Part shown: piece by piece, positions 16,181 through 24,653 of the stretch
Position numbering within the stretch: position 1 is the first letter of the stretch
Layout: every line of letters starts with the position of its first letter
Source of the DNA: Prevotella sp.
GTDB lineage: Bacteria > Bacteroidota > Bacteroidia > Bacteroidales > Bacteroidaceae
Assembly (NCBI GenBank): GCA_022778905.1
Contig: JALFRV010000064.1
Span: 1 to 44,504, forward strand
DNA length: 44,504 bases
Direction of reading: 5' to 3'
Position numbers and translations under genes: made by a program
The notes under the pieces: generated by a model
What the model was told of the DNA's origin: nothing
The model's input: only the letters and a program-made list of their open reading frames with translations
Databases searched by the model: none

Positions 16181-18058
16181 ATGAAAAGAATTATCAGTCT
16201 ATCATTAATCATATCTGTCCTGCTCGGATTCAGTTCCTGTTCCGACTATTTGGACATGCCGTCCAAGACAAAGGTGAACAGCGGGAACGTCTTCACGGAC
16301 TTAGGACGCGCCGAAATGGCCATTCTGGCCTGCTATACCGGTGTCTGGATGCAGGACGCATGGTACAAGGGACAGGCCGGCACGGATGAAATATACTCTA
16401 CGGAGAGTAACACCAACGCGAACGGAAAGGCTTCGAACTACGTCTTGGACGATGGCAGCTGTCCCGCAGGGATCTACACAACGTCGTACGCAGCAATCGA
16501 GCGGTGCAACGTCTGCATACGCGGACTGAAGGCGATGACGGTCAGTGAGAACGACGCAGCTACCCGCGACATGCTGTTGGGCGAATGCCTGGCCATCCGG
16601 GCGAACTGCTATCTCAACCTGATCCGCTACTTCGGCGACGTCCCCTACACCACAACGCCGGTCGATGAGCTGTCGACCTTCTCCTCCTCCCGCACGAGCC
16701 GCGACCGGATCTATGATGCCATCATCGCTGATCTGCAGGAAGCAGTGAAGCTCTTGCCATGGTACAGCGAGGGCAAGATCGCCACGCCGGAGCGCATATC
16801 CAAGAACGCTGCCTATGGCATCTTAGCCCGCACGGCGCTCTATGCGGCCGGTTACTCGCTCCGATGGGACCTGTCCACCTATGCCGAATCATCGCTGAAG
16901 ATGGCCCGGAGAGACGATGCAGCCCGCGTGAAGGAACTCTATCAGATCGCCGATGATGCCTGCAAGGCCGTCATCAACAAAGGAGAGAACGCCTTGGTGG
17001 CCAACTTTGACGACATCTTCCGCGCGCTGAACGAAGGCGGCCGCTACCATCCGGAGGAGACAATGTTTGAAGTTGCCTACTACGGAACGACCACCAACGC
17101 CCGCATCGGATATACCAACGGCCTCTTTATCCATGCAAAGAATCTGCTCTATGGCAAGACATTGCCGCTGCAGCTGATCCAACCGGCTCTCTATTTTGAC
17201 TATGAAGACGGCGACACACGACGTGACGTGACAATCGGAAACTACAGTGTCGACGAAGACGGGACTGACTACGCCGTCGGCTACAGCGGTCTGAACCAGG
17301 GCAAGTGGCGCTGTACGTGGAAGGCAAGTGCGCGCACCGCATCTCTCCAGACAGACGTCAACTGGCCGCTGCTGCGCTATTCGGACGTGCTGCTCATGTA
17401 TGCCGAGGCAGAGAACTACCTGAACAACGGTCCGACGGAGGCTGCAGTCAACGCGCTGAAAGCCGTCCGCACGAGAGCCTTCAACGGTGACCAGAGCAAG
17501 ATCGGCACCATTCCGTCCACGCAGGACGCCTTCTTCAAGGCTGTCGTAAGGGAGCGGAAGCTGGAGCTCGCCACCGAAGGATGGCGCCGGACCGACCTCG
17601 TCAGATGGAACTTATTGGGCCAGACGCTGACCGATACGAAAAATGTGCTGCAGAAATTGGCAAGCCGCGAAGCACCTTATGACAAGATCCCGACCTACCG
17701 GGCATTCAAGATCGCCAGTTCAACCACATGGAAAGACCCGCTCATCGCATTACAATATGTGGACTTCACCACCCAACCGACAGCAGCGGACCTCGCCAAC
17801 TTGGAGGCCAAATACGGCGGCAAATGGAGCTGGACCAACATGTTCAGCACGATCAACAATCAAGGAAAGTCCCTCTCTGCCCTCATGGGACAGTCCAAGA
17901 TCTTAGGTGTCACCGAAAATAAGGGCACGATGCCGTCATGGATCAATGACATGTTCAGAGGCTACTCGGCCGGCCACTGCGAGCTTTACACCCTGAGCCG
18001 GACCGCGATCATCGACATCAACCCCGGTCTGGAGGGACAGCAGCTGCCGGGATATTAA
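16181..18058 (+). CDS. susD: SusD/RagB-family outer-membrane glycan-binding lipoprotein
   Basis: 625 residues, somewhat long for SusD. MKRIISLSLIISVLLGFSSCSDYLDMP has a lipobox with Cys at the SPII site and the typical SusD opening CSDYLDMPSKTKV. The TPR-rich fold is visible in LGECLAIRANCYLNLIRYFGDVPYTTTP, RISKNAAYGILARTALYAAGYSL and the C-terminal LLRYSDVLLMYAEAENYLNNGPTEAAVNALKAVRTRAF and RERKLELATEGWRRTDLVRWNLL. It binds glycan at the cell surface and forms the lid of the SusC transporter encoded 20 nt upstream. A good ribosome site (AAAAGGAGAAAT) precedes the ATG. A hairpin follows the stop. Confidence 0.95.
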   Translation: MKRIISLSLIISVLLGFSSCSDYLDMPSKTKVNSGNVFTDLGRAEMAILACYTGVWMQDAWYKGQAGTDEIYSTESNTNANGKASNYVLDDGSCPAGIYTTSYAAIERCNVCIRGLKAMTVSENDAATRDMLLGECLAIRANCYLNLIRYFGDVPYTTTPVDELSTFSSSRTSRDRIYDAIIADLQEAVKLLPWYSEGKIATPERISKNAAYGILARTALYAAGYSLRWDLSTYAESSLKMARRDDAARVKELYQIADDACKAVINKGENALVANFDDIFRALNEGGRYHPEETMFEVAYYGTTTNARIGYTNGLFIHAKNLLYGKTLPLQLIQPALYFDYEDGDTRRDVTIGNYSVDEDGTDYAVGYSGLNQGKWRCTWKASARTASLQTDVNWPLLRYSDVLLMYAEAENYLNNGPTEAAVNALKAVRTRAFNGDQSKIGTIPSTQDAFFKAVVRERKLELATEGWRRTDLVRWNLLGQTLTDTKNVLQKLASREAPYDKIPTYRAFKIASSTTWKDPLIALQYVDFTTQPTAADLANLEAKYGGKWSWTNMFSTINNQGKSLSALMGQSKILGVTENKGTMPSWINDMFRGYSAGHCELYTLSRTAIIDINPGLEGQQLPGY

Positions 18059-18075
18059 CCGTCCATATCAATCAG

Positions 18076-18134
18076 TCAATGACTCCGTTTTCGATGCAGA
18101 CCGCAAAAGGACGCCTCGCAGACGGAGTCTTTGA
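18076..18134 (+). terminator. Stem-loop after susD
   Basis: GACTCCGT (18081-18088) pairs with ACGGAGTC (18122-18129), extended by TCAA/TTGA beyond one mismatch, with a long loop. The following sequence has only a weak T-rich tail. It may end or thin out the susCD transcript before the pectate lyase gene. Confidence 0.4.
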
Positions 18135-18236
18135 CTTTTCAAGGGGTGCTCCCGACCGTGCGGAACAGCAGACCGGCTGCACCAGAGCGGATATAAGGAG
18201 CGCACGGAGCGCGTATACGGATCGCCCGAACAGAAT

Positions 18237-19550
18237 ATGATTACACGCAAAATGAACACTATGACAAGAATAGGATTGACCTTTCTCGGTATGATATGCG
18301 GCTTGTCCGCCATCGCCCAACCCCTTGCGTTCCCCGGAGCCGAGGGCTATGGAAAATACACTACAGGCGGACGGGGCGGCCGCGTCATCACCGTGACCAA
18401 CCTGAACGATGACGGGCCGGGCAGTCTGCGTGATGCCGTGACCCGGAAAGGGCCGCGCATCGTCGTCTTCAGCGTCAGTGGAAACATCGAACTGCAGTCG
18501 CCCCTGCGCATCGAAAACGATGACATCACCATCGCCGGACAGTCAGCACCGGGCGAAGGGATATGCCTCAAGGACTGCCCGCTGAGCATCTCGGCGAGCA
18601 ATGTGATCGTCAGATACCTCCGGGTGAGGCTCGGCGACAAGTACAAACACGACAACGACGCGGTGACCGGCGGACGTTACGGGCAACATGACGTCATCCT
18701 CGACCATCTCTCTTCAAGCTGGTCGATCGACGAGTGCCTGTCTTTCTACAAAACGGAAAGGCTCACCGTGCAGTGGTGCCTCGTCAGCCACAGCCTGAGC
18801 AGGTCACAACACACCAAGGGAGCGCACGGCTTCGGAGGCATCTGGGGCGGTCTCAACGCGACCTTCCACCACAATCTGCTGGCCAATCATTCCAGCCGTA
18901 ACCCCCGCTTTGCATCCGTCGAGGGCACGAAGAACGTAGACTACCGCAACAATGTGGTCTACAACTGGGGCTTCAAAGCAGCCTACGGGGGCGGCCGCCA
19001 CGGTGAGATCAACTTCGTGGGCAACTACTATAAGCCCGGTCCGGCATCCGAAATCCGCCGCTTCTTGGATGTTGCCGACGACGGAACGGGACGCTATTTC
19101 GTCAGCGGAAACAAGCTCGTCGGCGACCGGACAGCCACGGAGGACAACTGGAAGGCCGTAGGCGGCAAGAACCCACTGACGTGCCGAATGGAGAAGCCCT
19201 ATCCTTTCATGCCCATCAACGAACAGACTCCCGATGACGCATACCGCATCATCCTGCGCAAGGTGGGCTGCAGCCTCCACCGTGACAGCTATGACCGCGA
19301 CGTCATCCGTCAGGTGAAGAAAGGGCTCGGCACGCAAGGGCGCAAAGGAATCATAGACCGTCCGGCGGACGCAGGCGGCTGGCCGACCCTCAAGAGCGGA
19401 AAGCCACTGCCGGATGCAGACCAGGACGGCATGCCCGACAGATGGGAGAAGCGGCACGGCCTCAATCCCAACGACCCGTCAGATGCCGCCGCCCATGACC
19501 TTGACAACGCCTACACGAACGTCGAAGTCTATCTGAACGCCCTCGTATAA
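18237..19550 (+). CDS. Secreted PL1-family pectate lyase
   Basis: 437 residues; ATGs at 18237, 18252 and 18261 are all possible. A signal peptide (RIGLTFLGMICGLSAIAQ) precedes the parallel beta-helix. PL1 landmarks are AFPGAEGYGKYTTGGRGGRV, GPGSLRDAV, ITIAGQSAPGEGICLKD, ILDHLSSSWSIDE, FHHNLLANHSSRNPRFASVEG (catalytic-arginine region) and DYRNNVVYNWGF. The enzyme cleaves polygalacturonate by beta-elimination. The tail DADQDGMPDRWEKRHGLNPNDPSDA is a thrombospondin-3-like calcium-binding repeat common at the end of bacterial PL1. It lies 178 bp after susD on the same strand and probably generates the ligands of the SusCD pair. Confidence 0.9.
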   Translation: MITRKMNTMTRIGLTFLGMICGLSAIAQPLAFPGAEGYGKYTTGGRGGRVITVTNLNDDGPGSLRDAVTRKGPRIVVFSVSGNIELQSPLRIENDDITIAGQSAPGEGICLKDCPLSISASNVIVRYLRVRLGDKYKHDNDAVTGGRYGQHDVILDHLSSSWSIDECLSFYKTERLTVQWCLVSHSLSRSQHTKGAHGFGGIWGGLNATFHHNLLANHSSRNPRFASVEGTKNVDYRNNVVYNWGFKAAYGGGRHGEINFVGNYYKPGPASEIRRFLDVADDGTGRYFVSGNKLVGDRTATEDNWKAVGGKNPLTCRMEKPYPFMPINEQTPDDAYRIILRKVGCSLHRDSYDRDVIRQVKKGLGTQGRKGIIDRPADAGGWPTLKSGKPLPDADQDGMPDRWEKRHGLNPNDPSDAAAHDLDNAYTNVEVYLNALV

Positions 19551-19661
19551 CCCTCGCCGGCCTCTGATTCGACATGCCTGTCGCTCGCCTGTTCCCAACG
19601 GCGGGAAAGCGGGAAAGGCGGGCACAGCACACAGGGCAGCATCCCCTCGTTACCGAGACGG

Positions 19662-20939
19662 TCAGGGACGGCGCTTGGAGAGCTGCCGGATGGCGTCCCG
19701 GATGACCTTCAGAGTGGACCGGTCAGAGGCGAAGACGGAATAGAGGCCCTGCTGTTCCTGGGCCGGATCAGCCGTATACTCATCGCCCACCTGCCACCAC
19801 TCGTGCCGGGGAACAACGGCTCCGCCCCACCCCCAGAAATTGCATCCGGCGAAGAGGGGATCCGTCCCGACCAATGAGAAGACATACCTGTAATAGGCAT
19901 CGCGGGCCCGCGTGGGACTTGTTGTGGTGAAAACGAAGCCGTCGCGCGGGTATCCGAACTCCTCCATGACGAGCGGTTTGCCGGTCCGACGGCAAATCTG
20001 CAGATGGCGGTCGATATATTCCTTTGTCTTGCTGTATGCCCGCGGCAGGTCTTCCGACAGCCGGCCGGCCTTCGACCAGCCCCAGTTGTAAGGCCAGACG
20101 TGAATGGTGCAATAGTCGATGTTGGGATCCGTGCAGATCGCTTCATAGCAGTCATAGTCGCCCTCACATCCTACGGCGCCCTCGCTGCCCGTCGATATCA
20201 GGTGACGGACATCCATGCGGCGGATGAGGGCCGCCACTTCGCTGAGCCATGACCGCATCGCGGGCAGCCCTTCGCGGCTGAAGGCGCGCGGCTCGTTGCA
20301 TATTTGCCAGGCCATGATCGCCGGATCTTCCGTGTAGGGAAGGCCCGTATAGCGATTGGTCCGACCGAGGATGAACCGCACATAGTCCTCAAACAGGCGG
20401 TGCGCACGCTCGTTCGCCGCATACTGAGCCGCATAGCGCACATACTGCTCATACCCTTCGACATTGGGCAACGGCACACGTCCCGCCCCCACCTGTTCCA
20501 AGTAGTAACTGTAGCCGCCGCTCCACTCCCAGCTGTTGTTCAGATAGAGCACTGCCACCATGCCCCTCCTGCCCATCTCCATCAGCAGATAGTCGAGTCC
20601 GGCAAGTAGCGTATCGTTGCAGACCCCGGGGCTCTCCTGCAGCGTCGGCTCCACTTTGTACCTGCCGCCCCGCTGCCCGTCCGCCCCGACAAGGATGCGG
20701 AGGTTGTCGATGCCCATCCGTTTCATCCGGTCCAACTCCCCGCACAGGCGCTGCCGGTTGCCTCCCTGCCCTTCCGATCCCAAGATGGCGCCATACCAGA
20801 AGTTGGCACCTATATAGCGATAAGGAGCGCCGTCGCGCATGAGGCGGCCGTCTCTGACGGTGACAAACGAGGATGCGGCGGCCGGCAAGGCGGCCAGGAG
20901 GAGCAGCCATAGCTGCAAAAAGATGCTGTTTGATTTCAC
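19662..20939 (-). CDS. GH5_7-like endo-beta-1,4-mannanase
   Basis: About 425 residues. I choose a GTG start at 20939 (MKSNSIFLQLWLLLLAALPAAASSF, a signal peptide), because the frame further upstream runs into the -7 box at 20955-20962. The mature part begins FVTVRDGRLMRDGAPYRYIGANFWYG, typical of subfamily 7 mannanases. MAWQICNEPR carries the acid/base Glu216 and VMEEFGYPRDG the nucleophile Glu327. NSWEWSGGYSYYLE and HVWPYNWGW are also typical. It would cut mannan or galactomannan chains. It converges with the pectate lyase; the 111-bp gap between the stops shows no clear terminator. Confidence 0.88.
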   Translation of the reverse strand: MKSNSIFLQLWLLLLAALPAAASSFVTVRDGRLMRDGAPYRYIGANFWYGAILGSEGQGGNRQRLCGELDRMKRMGIDNLRILVGADGQRGGRYKVEPTLQESPGVCNDTLLAGLDYLLMEMGRRGMVAVLYLNNSWEWSGGYSYYLEQVGAGRVPLPNVEGYEQYVRYAAQYAANERAHRLFEDYVRFILGRTNRYTGLPYTEDPAIMAWQICNEPRAFSREGLPAMRSWLSEVAALIRRMDVRHLISTGSEGAVGCEGDYDCYEAICTDPNIDYCTIHVWPYNWGWSKAGRLSEDLPRAYSKTKEYIDRHLQICRRTGKPLVMEEFGYPRDGFVFTTTSPTRARDAYYRYVFSLVGTDPLFAGCNFWGWGGAVVPRHEWWQVGDEYTADPAQEQQGLYSVFASDRSTLKVIRDAIRQLSKRRP

Positions 20940-20954
20940 TTCTGACTTTTTTTG

Positions 20955-20962
20955 CAAATATA
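20955..20962 (-). promoter_or_regulatory. -7 box for the mannanase gene
   Basis: On the minus strand TATATTTG matches TAnnTTTG. Transcription would start near 20948, leaving a very short leader before the GTG at 20939. This decides against any start at or upstream of 20957. Confidence 0.55.
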
Positions 20963-21414
20963 AATATAATTCGTGAATGATGCACCCGTTCGACGGCGGA
21001 AAAACATTTTTTCTTCAAAGGCCCTGCCTCTCTTTCTCCCGGATCGGCCATCCCCGTTCTCCGCAGTCATCCATCGCTACTGGCCGAAGGGCCGATCAAA
21101 GGCATCGAAGGCATCATGCGGCCGGTCCCGATCATCGGTTTTCCGGCTGCGGATGGGCTGTCAAGCGGCCGGATCCCATGAAGACGGCATCTGCTGCTGA
21201 ACAAGACGAACCGACGGACAGAACCCGCTGGAGCCGGCACAAGAATGATCACCAAGCAGGGGACATAATGGCTGCCGGGCGAGAAATACCTCTGAATTTA
21301 TGCGACAAATGGCCTCAGAATACGGCGATTTTATCCTCCGGATCCTCCTTTGGCCTCAAATACGCGGAAAATGAGCCACTTTCACAATGCACAGACTATC
21401 AATGCGTTACGCCC
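20963..21414. other. Intergenic stretch without recognised content
   Basis: Between the mannanase promoter and array C. I find no convincing gene, tRNA, promoter or strong hairpin. The short open frames here have no family resemblance and no promoter in front. Confidence 0.5.
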
Positions 21415-21634
21415 GACCAGCCATTCCGGGACGCGCAAAGGACAGCTCCGGCTGCCGCAAAGCTATCCTCCGCAGGCTCCAAAGCTATCCTCCGGGCCGC
21501 GAAAAGGATAGCTCCGGGGGGCCAAGAGGTATCATCCGTGCCGGCAACAAGAGGCTTCCGCACAGCCAAGAGAGGGCTTCCGGGTGGCGCAGACGGCACA
21601 TCCCGGACGGCAAAAGCCCACTTCAATGCACAAA
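21415..21634. repeat. 22-bp degenerate tandem array C (upstream of hcp), clearest copy
   Basis: Ten consecutive units keep an exact 22-bp period, starting at 21415, 21437, 21459, 21481, 21503, 21525, 21547, 21569, 21591 and 21613. The central units show the pattern best. The unit at 21481 is AAA + GCTATCC + TCCGGG, while the next, at 21503, is AAA + GGATAGC + TCCGGG: the 7-bp block is reverse-complemented inside a constant frame. These two form a 9-bp inverted repeat (AGCTATCCT, 21483-21491, with AGGATAGCT, 21504-21512). Later units are more diverged but keep TTCCG at the same phase. There are no spacers between units. Confidence 0.85.
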
Positions 21635-21868
21635 ATGTGTCATTTCCCATCGCCGAAAAGGATCCATCCGCCGCTCCACCTTCATCCCTCGGCGCGCATT
21701 ATAGCGGTCATGAAGTGCCGATTTTTTCAGAATTTGGATGACAAAGCCGAGAACTTCGGGAGAACGCGGGGGAAGGTCCGGGCGGCCGGTTTCATGGGTG
21801 CGCCGCAACCTCCATCGGTGGATGGCGGTGAGGAAGGATGTTTTTTATCTTTATTTAACATGCTCAGG

Positions 21869-21880
21869 TCACATTTGTGA
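21869..21880. promoter_or_regulatory. Inverted repeat, candidate Crp/Fnr-type operator of hcp
   Basis: TCACATTTGTGA is a perfect inverted repeat (TCACA, 2-nt spacer, TGTGA). Its centre is about 42 bp upstream of the transcription start predicted from the -7 box at 21905-21912, the usual place for a class II Crp/Fnr activator. hcp genes are commonly controlled by HcpR, a Crp/Fnr-family regulator. The exact consensus for this organism is not known to me. Confidence 0.4.
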
Positions 21881-21904
21881 TCATTCCGAGGCGCATCCGC
21901 CCCG

Positions 21905-21912
21905 TACCTTTG
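21905..21912 (+). promoter_or_regulatory. -7 box of the hcp promoter
   Basis: TACCTTTG matches TAnnTTTG, 32 nt before the hcp ATG at 21945. No TTG is found at the correct -33 spacing, as expected if an activator bound at 21869-21880 replaces it. Confidence 0.6.
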
Positions 21913-21944
21913 CACCATCAAATTCATTAATAAGCAAAAACAAT

Positions 21945-23597
21945 ATGGAGAATCAGATGTTTTGTTTCCAATGCCAGGAGACTGCCAAAGGAACAGGTTG
22001 CACCGTTCGCGGTGTGTGTGGTAAACTGCCGGAAACTGCCAGATGGCAGGACCTCTTGGTCAGTGTGGTGCGCGGAATCGGTACGATCGCCGACGCCTTG
22101 AACACCGCCAACGTGGACTATGACCATATCGGGACGGGCGACTATCTGATGGATGCGCTCTTCACGACCATCACCAACGCCAACTTCGACGATCAGGCGA
22201 TCCTGCAACGTGTGGACCGCGGCATCGCGCTGAAGCATGAGCTGATCCGCAAGAGCGAGGCTGCAGGCATCACGCTGCCCGACTATCAGGAAGTGAAATG
22301 GGGCGGCGAGAAGGCCGACTATCTCGCCGAGGGCAACCGCGAGAGCATTCTCCGCAACACCGACGAGGACATCCGCTCGCTCAAGGAGCTGATCGTGCTG
22401 GGACTGAAGGGCATCGCCGCCTACTATGAGCATGCCTCCCGCCTCGGCGAGCGCAACGAGGCGATCGTCCTGTTTACCGAAAAGGCGCTCGCCCTGATCA
22501 GCAATCCGGAGGCACAGATGGACGAGCTGATCGGCACGGTGCTGGCAACCGGCCAGAACGGAGTGGACGTCATGGCGCTTTTAGACAAGGCCAACACCTC
22601 CACATACGGCAATCCGCAGATCACGAAGGTGAACATCGGCGTGGGCAAAAACCCCGGCATCCTTGTCTCCGGACATGATCTGAAAGACATTGAGGACCTG
22701 CTCCGCCAGACTGAAGGCACAGGCATCGACGTCTATACGCACAGTGAGATGCTGCCGGCACACTACTATCCGCAGCTGAAGAAATACAAGCACCTGGCCG
22801 GCAACTACGGTAACGCGTGGTGGAAGCAGAAGGAAGAGTTCGAGACATTCAACGGCCCGATCGTCTTCACGACCAACTGCATCGTGCCGCCGACACCGAA
22901 AGCAAGCTATCAGGACCGTGTCTTCACGACCAATTCGGCCGGTTATCCGGGATGGAAGCATATCCCCGTCGGCGCTGACGGCCACAAGGACTTCTCCAGG
23001 GTGATCGAGATCGCACGCCACTGCGAGCCCCCCACGGAGATCGAACACGGAGAGATCATCGGCGGCTTCGCCCACGCACAGGTGTTCGAGCTGGCCGATC
23101 AGATCGTCGAGGCCGTCAAGAGCGGCGCCATCCGCAAGTTTGTGGTCATGGGAGGATGTGACGGACGCATGAAGAGCCGCAGCTACTACACCGAGTTCGC
23201 ACAGGCTCTGCCGAAGGATGTGGTCATCCTCACGAGCGGCTGTGCCAAGTACCGCTACAACAAGCTGCAGCTTGGCGACATCAATGGCATCCCACGCGTG
23301 CTCGATGCAGGCCAGTGCAACGACTCCTACAGCTGGGCTGTGGTGGCGCTGAAACTGAAGGAAATCTTCGGCGCCAACGACATCAACGAGCTGCCGATCA
23401 TGTTCAACATCGCCTGGTATGAGCAGAAAGCGGTCATCGTCCTGTTGGCTTTGCTCAGCTTGGGCGTGAAGAACATCCACATCGGACCTACGCTCCCGGG
23501 CTTCACCTCGCCCAATGTGGTCAAGCTGCTGCAGGAGAATTTTGGCCTCGGAAGCATCTCGACGGTGGAAGAAGACATCGAGAAGTATATCCTGTAG
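21945..23597 (+). CDS. hcp: Hybrid cluster protein (hydroxylamine/NO reductase)
   Basis: 550 residues from ATG 21945 ([21 protein letters not shown]). The N-terminal cysteines 7, 10, 19 and 25 (C-x2-C-x8-C-x5-C) bind the [4Fe-4S] cluster in the spacing of strict-anaerobe Hcp. Ligands of the hybrid Fe-S-O cluster lie in [50 protein letters not shown] and [12 protein letters not shown]. Hcp reduces nitric oxide (and hydroxylamine in vitro) and protects anaerobes from nitrosative stress in the cytoplasm. The longer frame reaching back to 21738 is ruled out by the promoter. It stands alone, followed by the independent promoter of the MgtC-like gene. Confidence 0.96.
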   Translation: MENQMFCFQCQETAKGTGCTVRGVCGKLPETARWQDLLVSVVRGIGTIADALNTANVDYDHIGTGDYLMDALFTTITNANFDDQAILQRVDRGIALKHELIRKSEAAGITLPDYQEVKWGGEKADYLAEGNRESILRNTDEDIRSLKELIVLGLKGIAAYYEHASRLGERNEAIVLFTEKALALISNPEAQMDELIGTVLATGQNGVDVMALLDKANTSTYGNPQITKVNIGVGKNPGILVSGHDLKDIEDLLRQTEGTGIDVYTHSEMLPAHYYPQLKKYKHLAGNYGNAWWKQKEEFETFNGPIVFTTNCIVPPTPKASYQDRVFTTNSAGYPGWKHIPVGADGHKDFSRVIEIARHCEPPTEIEHGEIIGGFAHAQVFELADQIVEAVKSGAIRKFVVMGGCDGRMKSRSYYTEFAQALPKDVVILTSGCAKYRYNKLQLGDINGIPRVLDAGQCNDSYSWAVVALKLKEIFGANDINELPIMFNIAWYEQKAVIVLLALLSLGVKNIHIGPTLPGFTSPNVVKLLQENFGLGSISTVEEDIEKYIL

Positions 23598-23616
23598 GGC
23601 AGAAGCCCGCATCCCG

Positions 23617-23648
23617 TTTGGCCGTTTCGCGGATTCTTCGTACCTTTG
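23617..23648 (+). promoter_or_regulatory. Promoter of the MgtC-family gene
   Basis: TTTG (23617-23620), 20-nt spacer, TACCTTTG (23641-23648): a full -33/-7 match. It lies just after the hcp stop. The transcript would begin near 23655, so translation must begin downstream, at the ATG at 23685. Confidence 0.75.
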
Positions 23649-23684
23649 GTGATTGATAGAAACAACATAAACGATCGATCAATC

Positions 23685-24338
23685 ATGGACGGTATGCTAT
23701 TGGAGACGACGCTCCGGTTAGTGGTGGCACTCGCCTTAGGCGGTGCCATCGGGCTCGAACGCGAATTCCGGGCCAAGGATGCGGGCTTTCGCACCCACTT
23801 CTTAGTGGCAGTGGGTGCAGCGCTATTTACGGTTATCTCACAGTATGGGTTCGGCGCGGATCTGAAGGACAGCTCGCGCGTAGCGGCCCAGGTCGTGTCC
23901 GGCATCGGGTTTCTCGGTGCCGGACTGATCGTTTTCCAGAAGAACGTCGTGCGCGGATTGACCACCGCCGCGGGGCTTTGGGTGACGGCAGCCATCGGCA
24001 TGGCGTGCGGCACAGGCATGTACTGGACGGCCTGCATCGTCACGGCGTTGGTGCTGATCGGACTGGAACTGCTCAACATCTGGATCCCGCAGGTCAGCCA
24101 GTCGATCCTTCAGGTATCCTTCTCATCACCCTCCCCCGAGAGCGTGAGACGCGTTGTGGAGGAGATAAGGAGGGACCACGTGGAGATCAGGTCATACGAA
24201 TTGAAGAACAAGCGCACGTCGCGGGGCGAGATTTATGAGGTCAACATGGATGTCAAAATCAAGCGCAACGACCACAGCAAGATGATGATCGACTATCTGA
24301 CCGAGTTCGAAGACGTGACGATCATCAGCATCGAGTGA
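23685..24338 (+). CDS. MgtC/SapB-family inner-membrane protein
   Basis: 217 residues from ATG 23685 (MDGMLLETTLRLVVALALGGAIGLEREFRAKDAGFRTHFLVAVGAALFT). The signature GGAIGLERE-x6-GFRTH and VSGIGFLGAGLI-x11-GLTTAAGLWVTAAIGMACG is that of MgtC/SapB. Four to five membrane segments lie in the first 140 residues. A cytoplasmic ACT-like tail follows (about 150-217, ILQVSFSSPSPESVRRVVEEIRRDHVEIRSYE to FEDVTIISIE). Family members are linked to survival at low magnesium and to control of the ATP synthase; the biochemical role in Bacteroidetes is not settled. Confidence 0.9.
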   Translation: MDGMLLETTLRLVVALALGGAIGLEREFRAKDAGFRTHFLVAVGAALFTVISQYGFGADLKDSSRVAAQVVSGIGFLGAGLIVFQKNVVRGLTTAAGLWVTAAIGMACGTGMYWTACIVTALVLIGLELLNIWIPQVSQSILQVSFSSPSPESVRRVVEEIRRDHVEIRSYELKNKRTSRGEIYEVNMDVKIKRNDHSKMMIDYLTEFEDVTIISIE

Positions 24339-24430
24339 CGCCTGATGCCCCATCTTCACCGGCCACACACGTCATCCGGCCAAGCAGGAGACCTGTAAAA
24401 GACGGCGCATCGGACCGCTTCCTGCGTTCC

Positions 24431-24562
24431 GTCGCGTCGTTGCGCGTGCTTCAAAGACAGGCTGTCGCCTCCGGAAAATCCATCCCCGGATCGGCCGGAA
24501 GGTCGGTTTGGACCGCCCGGAGGATGATTCCGGGCGGGAAGAAAGGGGTGTTCGGCCAGAAT
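24431..24562. repeat. 22-bp degenerate tandem array E (upstream of trmO)
   Basis: A more decayed array in the 315-bp gap between the MgtC-like gene and trmO. Units start at 24431 (weak), 24453 (AAAG), 24475 (AAAA), 24497 (GGAAGG), 24519 (GGAGGATGATTCCGGGCGG) and 24541 (GAAAGG). The period stays at 22 bp, and the unit at 24519 is closest to those in arrays A and D. The array ends 5 bp before the trmO -7 box. Confidence 0.6.
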
Positions 24563-24566
24563 TGTG

Positions 24567-24574
24567 TATATTTG
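24567..24574 (+). promoter_or_regulatory. -7 box for trmO
   Basis: TATATTTG matches TAnnTTTG, 79 nt before the preferred ATG at 24654. No clear TTG at -33; that position is taken by the last unit of the 22-bp array. Confidence 0.5.
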
Positions 24575-24653
24575 TCGCGCCGACGGCCACGTCTGCCGCA
24601 GCGGACGGAATGGCCGTCTGACCAAGCCACGAATGAAACATGGAGAAAAGACT

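Noticed and set aside
20963..21414. Small genes in the gap upstream of array C
   Set aside because: The short open frames show no family motif, signal peptide, promoter or ribosome site.
21415..21634. CRISPR array
   Set aside because: The 22-bp units are contiguous and degenerate, with no unique spacers between them, and no cas gene is present in the window.
21738..21944. N-terminal extension of Hcp
   Set aside because: The frame is open, but the -7 box at 21905-21912 and the conserved Hcp N-terminus at 21945 place the start downstream.
22581..23612. Open frame of 343 codons opposite hcp
   Set aside because: hcp is complete and conserved; the antisense frame shows no family features.
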